From Tetrapyrgos nigripes (lineage: Eukaryota; Basidiomycota; Agaricomycetes; Agaricales; Campanellaceae): a stretch of 64,000 bases of DNA. Location of the stretch: positions 62,001-126,000 of the forward strand of contig JAACJM010000028.1 of the NCBI GenBank assembly GCA_013368315.1, given 5' to 3'. The position numbers and the translations under genes were made by a program. The notes under the pieces are model-generated. The model was not told where the DNA came from, searched no databases, and was given only the letters and a program-made list of their open reading frames with translations. Shown here in pieces: positions 12,342 through 22,300 of this stretch. Every line of letters starts with the position of its first letter. The first letter of the stretch is position 1.

Positions 12342-14173
12342 CTAAGCCAAGAAAAGGTTCATATCATCTAAGAACACCCAGGAAGGGGCCTATAGCCAGT
12401 TTGAGACGAGATGAAGAAGAGAAAAGTAAAAGGGACGAACCTTTCCACCATGCAGTTGCAGGACATCATTTCCTTTCGCAGTCAGGTCGTAAGAGTAAAA
12501 TTTCCAGTGTTGAACTCCGGGTTTGATGGTATCAATTATTTCTCCGTTCCACATGACGTCAACGAAAGCAGCTTGCTCGAGCATTCCCGAAAAATCGCTG
12601 CTGAGGAAAAATTGAAGAGAGTACCTCTTTCCTGGCTGGGTCTGAAGCAGCTGGGACGGAGTGAGGCTGCCGGGGAAATTGTCTCTTCCGTCCGCAGAAC
12701 CTTTGTAGAAAAGGATTATGAGCGTACTGTGTGTGATGGAAGATAGTCGCGAGAACCTAGCAATGCGACTCCGTGTCCATTATGAGCGTACTGTGTATAA
12801 TGGAAGATAGTCGCGTCCTGATGACCAAAAGCTGGCGAAATACCCTTCCAGAACTCGTATCCCGACGTGAAGCAAAAAACAGGGCACTCGTCATATCCTT
12901 CAAATCCTCCATCGGGGAGCAGATTCTGACGAGCGTAGCCACGAGACTGGGTTACTTTGAGATCACCTTGGCCCCAGTTCACAGCAGTGGACTCGTCTGC
13001 GACGATGTAGTACTAGGAATCATACATCAACGAATGCTTGCGTCAATCAGAGTACGATCTCACCATAGCGCAAGTATATGTAACGGGCGAGCCGTTAACC
13101 ACAGCTCTCCAAATATTGAAATACTGGCATCCTATTTCGTCATACCTTTAGCACTTTTCGAGGAGAAAAAAAGACGTCCCAACCTCCACCAATTGAGTCT
13201 GCATCGCGAGAGTTACAAAGGTCGGCACAGGCCTGGACGTCGTATCTGTCGAGGAAAACAAAGCCCATGTACTGCAATAGGTCAATATTATAGAACAGAA
13301 TGATCGTAGCCGAAAGGACTTACACCAGGAGCGTTGTTAGCCCCGTCAGTAGGACCAAATACCAGTTCATAGCCATCAGGAATCTCTGGCTCGGCAACGT
13401 TGGTCAAAGAGGCGTATCCACTACTACGCTGGATATACGTGGAGTCATGAGGAAGCTCTTCCAGTTGCTGACCGCCAATGTTAGTTTTTTCAGCAGAATA
13501 GTGGACGTCTGCATATGCAGCACACTTGAGGTTGGATTTCTCGCTGAAAATCCAGTCCAACAAGGGATTGTTGAGCTCGTAATAGATGTTTACAAAGACT
13601 AAGAATGTGTCAGCGTGCACAGAAAAAGTGGACAACGCGAGGAAACCACATACCACAGTCCTTGGTGTGGTCACAGAAGTCCAGACACTGGTCAACGTTG
13701 TAGGTCGAATTGTCGACCAGAGTGTAGGTCAAGTATCCTGTGCCTTCGATGCTCCCGTCACGGGAAGCTTTCTGCTTGCCCTCAAACACTTGCACGTAGT
13801 CGGAGGGCGAACGCTTGACCAGCGAACGACGCGTATTAGTCACAGAAGTAACGGTCGTCTTGACAAGTGTGTTGTCGATAGCAGTGATTGCCGTTTCGGG
13901 AGATGGAAGATTAGGGGGTTCACGAAGACTCGGACCAGACTTTTGGTCAACCAGGGACGCAGTAGATACAATACCAGTGATGTCAGTAGTCGCCCCGTTG
14001 AGATCAACTGGCTGGGTGTTCAAGTCCGGTACACCTTGAGAGGCGGGAGGAACAATGATCGCCTCTGCAGAAAGGACAACGTGAACGAATGAGCAAGTAA
14101 AAGAGACATGCCAACACCTACCAGCAAATATGGCCAAAGTAGTGAGGACTGCCAGACGGTGGATGGAGGGCAT
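12342..14173 (-). CDS. Secreted protein resembling fruit-body-specific protein A
   Basis: About eight exons on the minus strand. Signal peptide MPSIHRLAVLTTLAIFA, then a Thr/Pro/Ser-rich linker and a KR-type processing site. Next come two Cys-containing segments: NVDQCLDFCDHTKDC, and VQACADLCNSRDAD with GCQYFNIWRAV, which resemble PAN/apple-like modules of mushroom fruit-body-specific proteins. DGYELVFGPTDGANNAPGYM is typical of those proteins as I recall them. The C-terminal third (NLLPDGGFEG onward to APSWVFLDDMNLFLA) has the look of a beta-sandwich, carbohydrate-binding-like domain. The last exon is only 33 bases of coding, ending at 12342. A TATA box lies about 40 bases upstream of the start. 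Function unproven. One intron carries a copy of the neighbouring exon (see 12701-12815). Confidence 0.75.
12701..12815 (-). repeat. Exon segment duplicated into adjacent intron
   Basis: The 35 bases at 12781-12815 (exon, coding ATIFHYTQYAH) recur at 12717-12751 with two mismatches. The second copy lies inside a 56-bp intron (12701-12756). Both splice junctions read AG|GTTCT in the gene sense, as expected if a unit of about 64 bp containing AGGT was duplicated in tandem. Confidence 0.85.
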
Positions 14174-15235
14174 TTTAATGTAGATGATCGAGAAGACACC
14201 AACGAAAACCACTTTTATACCGCACAATAGTGGTGTACGACCCAGATTCCCATCATCACATCTCCAACCGCGATCTCCTGGTTTGACATAGGCTCGGGCT
14301 CGCTGACTTCGTTGGCGTTAAGCTATCATAGTTCATACGTGAATAGGCGTGCAGCGAATAAAGGAACAATTACATACGTAGCGGATCTCGCTGGCCTTCT
14401 ACTCCTTACCAAGCTTTGAAGGGCGACCATGTCGCTGACCTTACAGTTTGTTCAGACATTGCTCCGTGTTTAAGGGACGGCGGGTGACCCTACTCGTTGT
14501 TACAGCCACACAGGGGGAAAGGTCAGTCCAAGGGGCCATATACCCTCGGAATTTCGTACTCACAGGGACAGCCAAATTGACTTGGTTCTTCACGAGTTTC
14601 TGGTAAAGGTTATAGTAAATGGGAACCGCTGGCATTACAGTATTTACTCAGAAGGTTTCGGGGGAGCTTCAACCCTCGAACTTTCGATATGCCAAGTAAA
14701 GCACGACCTGAGCTTCACCGATTGATTCGGAAAGATGAGGAGAGTAATAGTGGCCTGGCACGGGCTTTGTACAAGAAGCAAGGCAAAGAAAGACATTCCA
14801 CCCGCCAGGAACTGCACTACGAGCTGCTACTCCGTCTTGAAAATGTCGGTAATTAGGCACATGTCGTTTCATCCGCCTTGGTTTGGTCTGGGAAATTTTT
14901 GGGCCACAAAGAATCCGATGGTCGAATCGATGGGCTAAGACAATTATGGCAGCGGCAAAAAAAATGCACCCAACCTCAAGTAATCTGAGAAGCCTTGTTT
15001 TTGCGCTTGAGTTTTTGAAGCGAAGACGAATCAACGAGAAAAATACGCCTCGGTTCTCTTCCGTCTTATCCGTCAATGTTGCGTTGTGCATGCTGCCTGC
15101 CGTCCGACACGGTGAAGCCTCATCCAATGGATTCAGTGAACGTGTCAAGTGTGTAAGGGATGATTGAGGAGGTTTAATTGAAATGATTGGGCCGCATGGC
15201 ATTATGAGAGATTGTAGGGTACAGGTATATTCTAA
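14174..15235. other. Intergenic region; TATA box and a possible small exon
   Basis: A TATAAAAG box for the fruit-body-like gene lies at 14212-14219 on the minus strand. On the same strand at 14635-14564 is an exon-like stretch starting MPAVPIYYNLYQKLVKN and followed by a GTGAGT donor. It could be the first exon of a tiny gene running towards 14280, but I could not complete it. No other gene is supported. Confidence 0.4.
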
Positions 15236-15736
15236 TCAAATCGCCTGTACAAAAAGCTAAGTAGGTAGTCCGACGAGAAAAGATACGCAGACGTACCTTC
15301 GGTGCCACGCTGGCTATTTTACCCCAGCCTTTCAGCTTCAGATCTGCACTAACCACTCCACCAATACGCGTCCCTAACATCTCCCTCTTGTTGTTCAGCA
15401 AGACGGCAGCGTTGTCATCAAATCGAATGAAACGTCCGTCTGGTCTTCGTACAGGTTTTTTGGTGCGGACGATGACAGCACGCCTCACATCGCCTTTCCT
15501 GACCTTGACGCTGTGACCGATGCTTGCGCAGCAGCAGATATTGGCCGTGCATTTTTGACGACGCATACAATTTCGTCACCGACAGAGCCCCATCCGTTGT
15601 TGACCTTGTTTTTCAAAATATTGACGCACTCCACAATGAGGGCACCGGAATTATCTATGACCTGGATAATATTCAGTTTGAGAGTGACGATGGAGATGAG
15701 GCAGCGTACATTGAGAGTTGATTTGAGGCCAATCAT
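15236..15736 (-). pseudogene. MRPL38: Mitochondrial ribosomal protein uL14m, frame broken by one base
   Basis: Clear bacterial-type L14 protein of the mitochondrial large subunit, which binds the large rRNA near the factor-binding side. Exon 1 (15736-15710) encodes MIGLKSTLN and a 48-bp intron follows. Then come [68 protein letters not shown] and LGTRIGGVV, and a final short exon LFVQAI. The length (about 140 residues) is normal. Between [11 protein letters not shown] and [10 protein letters not shown], around 15505-15540, the frame changes by one base (net -1) and no intron can fix it. The upstream frame stops shortly after. Either the assembly has lost one base next to a CAG/TGC run, or this copy is a recent pseudogene. 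Yeast MRPL38 is the counterpart. Confidence 0.8.
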
Positions 15737-16006
15737 AAGAAAGACGATAGTGGTAAGGAGTCAAGTGACAAAACTCCACCAAGCGATAAGTCTCTTCCTC
15801 CAACCACGACCATCTATCCTCCCTCTCTCTGATCTACGCTCACGATGGTTGCATCACGTCGAGGAAGTGGTAGTATTGTGCTGCCCAGTGGGCATACCAT
15901 GGCTTTCCACACCAGAACTCATGAAGAGGAAGACTTACCTCACGCAACCAAGAAGTATGCTTTCTGACAACATCTCGGCTTGCAGACCTAGTAATGGCCT
16001 GGATTT

Positions 16007-17953
16007 ATGTTAGGACTATGGCAGACCATCTGCGAAAATACGAGAGCTTGTTGGTATCAGTTCATTATAATAGGCTGTACTTGCGTTCTGATTCCGGTCG
16101 ATTTTACCCAAAGGTTTACCCTGACTCCTCAGCGGATGCGTATGATTGTCGAAGCTTTTAAAGACACTCTCGAGTTGGGTCTTCAAAAACCCGGTCAAGT
16201 AGTTGTGAGCCTTTACCTGATCTTGGAATCAACACCGGTTCTGAAGTAGACGTATTCCAGCCTATGATTCCTACTTTCGTGTTTGGCTACCCCACTGGTC
16301 AAGAGCAAGGCGACTTCCTTGCACTTGATCTTGGTATGTGGCATCCAGCGTTTTCGTTGTATCCTTCCTCTAAGCTTCCTTCCTCTAGGCGGCACAAATC
16401 TACGTGTCTGTCTCGTCACTCTGCAAGGAGAGGGCAAATTTGAAATGCTCCAAACTAAATATCGTCTCACTGAAGATCAGAAACAAGACGAGGGTCAAAA
16501 GTTATTCGATTTTTGCGCTGAATGCCTCAAAACCTTTATTGACAACAACTACGTTGACGATGATGGCAAATCGACTTTGAAGGAAGGAGAAAAACTACCC
16601 CTTGGCTTCACAGTGTGTCGAGTTCATTAAGCTCAATAGGGTTTATCTAACTTGTGACGTAGTTCTCGTATCCCTGCTCCCAGGATCGAATCGACCATGG
16701 AGAGCTGATCCGCTGGACCAAAGGCTTCGGCGCCAAGAATACTGAGGGAAAGGATGTTGCACAAATGTTCATGAAATCTTTGGAAAAACATGTAGGCCTT
16801 CCACCACCTGCTCCATCTGTCTCTGGCTAACGAAGTGTCAGAATGTGCCTGTTACAATGACAGCTCTGATTAACGACACCACGGGTACCCTTATAGCTTC
16901 ACACTACGTGAACCCTCGTACCAAGATTGCTGTCATTTTCGGCACTGGTTGCAATGCCGCGTACATGGAAAATGTCCGCGACATCGAGAAGATCAAGAAC
17001 CTAGGTATCGACGATGATGCACAAATGGGGATCAACTGTGAATGGGGTGCATTTGACTCATTTGAGCACGAACACCTGCCCAGGACAAAATACGACATCA
17101 TTGTTGATGAGACTTCAAATAAACCAGGAGAGCAAGCTTTTGAGGTAAGTTTATTTACATATGCTGATGTACCGAAGTCTTATTCTGACTCTATGGTAGA
17201 AACTCATTTCGGGAAGATATCTGGGAGAAATCTTGCGCCTTGTTATCTGCGAGCTTATTGACGAGGGTGTTCTTTTCCTTGGTCAAAACACATACAAATT
17301 AGAAACACCCTACGTCTTTGAAACGGCATTTTTATCATTGATGGAAAGGTGAGTAATAAGCCTTTCTTACATGGCTCCATGAATGACTGAAACGCTTTTC
17401 AGTGACCCTACAGACGAGCTGCTCATGATCATTGGTATTTTCACTCACTTCTTTGCTGTCGAGACCACACTCGCAGAGCGTCAGTTCTTCCGAGCCCTCG
17501 CAATGCTCATTGGAAAAAGGGCCGCCCGTCTCAGCGCATGTGGTATTGCTGCCATCGTCAGCAAAATGGGTTACATCGACGAAGGTTGTCTAGTCGGTGC
17601 AGATGGGTCTTTGTACAATGTGAGTGATTGCTTGGGACGCAGTGTCCTGCTTCTCTGAGCACGTTTCCTCCCAGAAATATCCCGGGTTTGCAGACCGAGT
17701 GCACGAGGGCCTGGTTGATGTCTTCGGGAGAAAGGCCGGTGTGTGGACTGATCCTGAGTCACTGAAGGGCCACTGACCGAAACGTATTTCAGAAACATCA
17801 TCACCCACCACGCCGAGGATGGTAGTGGTGTCGGGAGCGCTATCATTGCTGGTGAGTACATTGACCAATCTATCATTTTAGATAACTTATGATATACGTC
17901 TTCAAGCAATGACGAAGATTAGAAGAGATGCTGGGCTGTACCCTAACGTCTAA
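16007..17953 (+). CDS. Hexokinase
   Basis: ATP-dependent hexose 6-phosphorylation, first step of glycolysis, cytosolic. Family marks in order: FTLTPQRMRMIVEAF, MIPTFVFGYPTGQEQGDFLA, LDLGGTNLRVC (phosphate 1), LPLGFTFSYPCSQ, IRWTKGFG, ALINDTTGTLIASHY (catalytic Asp), FGTGCNAAYMEN, INCEWGAFDS, TKYDIIVDE, RLSACGIAAIVSKMG and ITHHAEDGSGVGSAIIAAM. About nine exons, roughly 490 residues, the usual size. The N terminus is uncertain: the first clear coding is TICENTRACW near 16025, and a further upstream exon is possible (a CT-rich promoter-like tract precedes an ATG at 15844). Near 17730 the expected GEKG-R-NI reads GRKAG: either a base is missing from a G run, or a weak donor (GTGGAC) restores the frame. 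Confidence 0.9.
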
Positions 17954-18257
17954 AGGACATCTGTTCTCTCTAGGTGTATACACGTCTCGGAATGGACTGC
18001 TGATTCTCAAAAAAAAATGTTGTACATTGTATGTGATTTATGTGTACTATACCTACTCTCTGTGTCCGTGTCCGAATGTGTGTGTGCATCTCAACTTAGA
18101 GCATGGAGAGCCCGAATACCAGTAGGGAGAAGGATCTAAAGTTCCTATTGAATGCCAGGCCAGAACCGGCATGTCTCATATCAATTGTTAGTCCAGGTCA
18201 TATGCTTTTCGAGTTTAAAGGCTTGCCTTCGAACACTAACTCAGAAACCTTGCCAGC

Positions 18258-19431
18258 ATGGACCCCCCAATTTTCAAGAGCCTTACAGCCCCTGGAAACA
18301 AGAAAACATTCAACGAATTGATGTCACTATTACCCCCAGACAGAGCGACGTCAATGAAACTCTGTTACAAGTGCGAGAAAAATGTGGGAGACCTCAAAAA
18401 ATGCAGCAAGGTGAGCAAATTTCTCGATATCGTCCAGAGTGGGCTCTGACGGAGCTGAAAAGTGCAAATCAATTTGGTATTGCTCAGTGGAAGTACGTGC
18501 TATCCCTGTCATGATTGCAGAATATGTCTGAAGGTTTCAGTTCGTAGTGCCAACGTGCAGATTGGTAGGTTCTCGCATGCAGCTGGCGGTCTGTAGACAC
18601 TGATTGGGGTCTCAGGCCAGATCACAAGCAATGGTGCAACAGCACCAAAGCTGACAACTTTGCCAGGCTACAAAAATTAATACAGAACTTCATAGCCAGC
18701 CCCGTACTCATATACCACATTCAGACGTATTGTGCGCTTGCCTTTGATCTTGGTGCCCGAGTGGCTGCTGTCCAGACAAGGCTCGGCATGTGCTTGTCGA
18801 TGTTGGTCTTGAACCACTCGACATCACAGCGTTCTACAAGTTATCCACCTCCCAGCTTGATGACGTCCCCCGCCCCATTCGAGGAATGCTTCAAATCACG
18901 AAGATAACAAGATCCCCGGAGTCTCAGACAATCCCCGAGAATAGAATGTTTGTTTGGCGCCAGGCTCGAAAGGAGGCTATAGCATGCGGCGGGGGTGACT
19001 ACCCAATAGTCCTTGTGGAATACCGGCTGCGTGAAGACATGGGCACTATGACGACCACCGTCCCTATTCCACTGCCTATGCTACAGATTGTTCGAGAGCG
19101 CAAACCTTTTGAGTGTGTTTCTGCGATTAGAGGCAAGTTTGAGAAACCCATGACAGAGAGTAACATAATAGAGTGAGTAGCATCTCAATTTACGCTTCAG
19201 CTGTCATAATAGCCCAACTTCAGGATGTTAAATATGACAATTCGACAAGACAAGCGTGGGGTGCTGAAGGTCCAGGTTCCCTTGGACGAGTCGGATATCG
19301 AGATTATCCAAAGATGGGCTCAAGCTGATGAGAATTCGCCTGGGTCAATGAGGAGATTGCATGAAAAAACGAAGAGGGAAGATATCTACATGGCTGTAAT
19401 GATTTCCGATCCAACTTCAGTGCGTATGTAG
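18258..19431 (+). pseudogene. MYND zinc-finger protein with frame disruptions
   Basis: The opening MDPPIFKSLTAPGNKKTFNE is followed by the start of a MYND finger (CYKCEKNVGDLKKCSK). After intervening sequence come CQRADW joined by splicing to PDHKQWCN, the second half of the finger. The middle residues with the third Cys pair cannot be read in frame between 18410 and 18570. A conserved C-terminal region follows: FARLQKLIQNFIASPVLIYH, VGLEPLDITAFYKL, PRPIRGMLQITKI and a last exon MLNMTIRQDKRG to 19431. At about 18790 the frame shifts by one base between QTRLGM and LVDVG. MYND proteins of this type are a large, poorly understood family in mushrooms. This copy is decaying or the sequence holds base-loss errors. 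Confidence 0.65.
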
Positions 19432-20072
19432 AGTACAAGTTGAAGTAGTGTATGTAAATGAAGCAATTATGTTTGGCGCAAGTTGAGGCCGGGGGAAAAT
19501 TTGGTCCATCTAAGCTTCAACCTCTTACCATCTTCTATGTGACGCGAGTCTCAAAGAACCACATCATCAGTCACTCAAGCCGCAGCATATGTCGCGCACC
19601 GGGCTAAGATTGTAAAGGAGAGCTCTATCCGAGGCATTGTTGGTGAGTAGCAGACTCGGAGTAGTCAGATTCCAACCTTCAGTTGTTCATATTCTTCTAG
19701 TGGCCAGGACTGTCTAGTACATGAAGATTTATATATGGAGTTGTACCTTCACGTCTGAAGGACTTCTCCTCCTTTATTCTGAGTACTTTTGGTGTGGGCA
19801 AAGGGTATGTTGCTGCTGTGTACCACAGCTATTCTGGTAACAGTGACGATCAATGCGCAGGCCTCTCCCGGATGAAGACACTTCATCATCTACACCTTCA
19901 AAGTCGCATCAAAGGAAGAAGCTCAAGTCACTCATGTGAGTGCTCAAGTGTGCTGAACTGCTGCTCTACGCTATTTTGGAGTCTTGAAGCGGTCCGAGTC
20001 GTGGACCGTCACTTCCTGCTCGCCCATGACGTTAAATAGGACCCAAGCTGAATCCAGCTACAACATCACCCA
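19432..20072. other. Intergenic with small exon-like remnants
   Basis: A plus-strand open stretch at 19570-19642 reads VTQAAAYVAHRAKIVKE, ends at a GTGAGT donor and joins through an acceptor near 19700 to VARTV and a stop at about 19717. I do not recognise it, and no start is evident. A second fragment near 19870 reads PDEDTSSSTPSKSHQRKK. Both may be relics of a lost gene. The rest is the promoter side of the pectinase. Confidence 0.35.
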
Positions 20073-21948
20073 ATGCACTCTAAGCTTTTCTCTCTTATTA
20101 CTCTTTGTGTTCCATTGGCTTTTGCCCTGACGCCAACCATAACTCAACGCAATCCCGATGCACAATGTACTGTGACTGCCTCTGGAGGTGACGATGCTCC
20201 CCAATTTCTCTCGGCCGCCCAGAGTTGCGACGAGGTAGTCATTCCATCTGGTACGACTTTGGATATCCAGACACGCCTGAACATGACTGGTCTATCAAAC
20301 ACAAATATTGTGAGAGGACATGCTTGGGATATCTTCGTCATATTATTCGTTGATGCCGGATTGACAGACATTGCAAGGGACCATCAGGTTCAACCCTGAC
20401 CTAGACTATTGGACTGGGAACGCTTTCTTCATACCCTTCCAAACTCAAGTCACCTTCTGGCTTTTTGGAGGGGAAAATATTGTTCTGAACGGTGGAGGAG
20501 CACTGGATGGTGCCGGTCAGGTGAGTTTCTCTGTGCCTATGATAAAAATTATTCTCATCCGAGATTTGACAGGCCTGGTATGATGCATTGTGCGTCTATC
20601 TCATGAATGTCTCTTCATAGCTCACGTCCGATTCGTCTGATAGCGCGTCGAACTCGAGTTTGCTTCGGCCAATTATCCTAACTGTTTTCCAAGCTGAAAA
20701 CGTCCTGATCGAAGATATCTCCTTCATCAATAGTCCCGAATGGAATAACATGGTGTGTGCATAGTTCTTGCTCGAGTCTTGTCCTTAATGAAGAATGACC
20801 AGGTCAACGAAGCGAAAAATGTGGTGTATTCCAACATCACTATCCATGCTGAATCAACATCAGACAACCGTATCGCCAACACGGATGGTTGGAACACGTA
20901 TAGGAGCGACAACGTTGTCATCAAGGATTCCAATATTGTTAATGGAGATGAGTAAGTGCCAGACGTGTGTATGATGACGATGTGTTTTTTCATTTTTCTA
21001 CCGGTTCTCTTCATGTCCTCCGCCAATCATAAAGTTGTGTCGCCTTCAAACCGAGTCAGGCATACGTAGACTAAGATGAAGAACTGGCAGCTAACCACGT
21101 TAGTACCACAGATTCAACGAATATTCTAGTCTCCAATTTGAACTGTGAAGGATCTCAGTAAGCATTCTGGATCGACTATGTTTTTTTTTCTTTCTGACTG
21201 TCTTTCACATAGCGGTATCTCAGTAGGGTATGTTACTTGACCGGTTCAACCAAGACGTCGCCCGAATTCCAATCAACAGGTCCTTGGTCAATTCCCTGGC
21301 GTGTTCGATATTGTCCAGAACGTCACTGCTGTGTCAGTCGCCCGAGACACTTGTAACAAAGACTTCTTGACTAATTTCTCGCCCACAGAAATATCCGCAT
21401 GGTCAATGCAGGAAACGGAGCTCGTATCAAAGCATGGGCAGGGCCTAACGTAGGAAGCGGCATAGTTCAGAACATAACATTCCAAAATTTCGTCGTGGAC
21501 AATGTTGACAGTCCCTTGACCATTGACCAGGTGCGATTCTTCGATCCACCATCAACTATGTCGCTCACAATCCTTCATGAAGTGCTACGAGACTGCTGCA
21601 GATCTCTGTGCAGAATTTCCGTCAAACACCTTTATCCAGGATATCTTCTTTAACAAGTCAGTCTATTTTCTTTGCTGCTTTCCCTAGGCTAAATCATGGC
21701 ACATCGCAGCATCTCTGGGACAGCATCCGGAAGTGTGGTTGCAAGCCTTGCATGCTCGCCCGATGAAAGATGCAGTGATATAAATGTTAATGAACTGGAT
21801 TTGAGGTGAGTGATGCTTGCAAGTTAAAAATAGCTCTCTGTTCTGACTACTGCGTACCAGCGCTCAATCCGGCGCGGCTACATTTAGCTGTGAGAACGTT
21901 CACTTAGAGGGAGATTCTGCAAATCTCTTTCCGGCGGACTGCAACTAG
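20073..21948 (+). CDS. GH28 polygalacturonase (pectinase), copy 1
   Basis: Secreted enzyme that hydrolyses alpha-1,4-galacturonan in pectin. Signal peptide MHSKLFSLITLCVPLAFA. The beta-helix then carries all GH28 catalytic motifs: NTDGW, GDD-CVAFK (formed across an intron), GSHGISVG with the His, and ARIKAW. About eleven short exons, roughly 400 residues. GQ-AWYDAL, usually constant, lies on a 17-base micro-exon (20573-20589) whose phase does not fit the following exon. Splicing straight from 20520 to 20621 keeps the frame but drops those residues. The 22-24 kb copy shares the same oddity. The C terminus SANLFPADCN is normal. Exo- or endo-action cannot be decided. Confidence 0.85.
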
Positions 21949-22300
21949 ATACACTGAAGAACTTGTAATTATGTCAGCATTAAGAGAAATTTTTGGGAGC
22001 AGAGCAGCTGATAGCTGAAAAATTAAAAATGGTTCCTCACCCGAGATTTTGAAGTAAACCCTAACCCAAGGCCATTGACGTCGATACAGAGCACTGGCAT
22101 TTGTGAGTACCTTGTGTTTCCTATCCTTCTCTTACGCACACATCGGAAGCTTCTCGGTGAAAAAGACTGCAGCACCTGACAACAGACCCTTTCAAAATGC
22201 ATCCCTTACGCGGTCCGGACGCTACTTCAGCATGATCAGCAAGACTTAAATTGAACCAGAATATCGAGACAGCCTCACTGCAACCTCACTGCTGAGAACA

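Noticed and set aside
13288..14092. Plus-strand open frames opposite the fruit-body-like gene
   Set aside because: They are antisense shadows; the minus strand shows conserved motifs, a signal peptide and consistent splicing.
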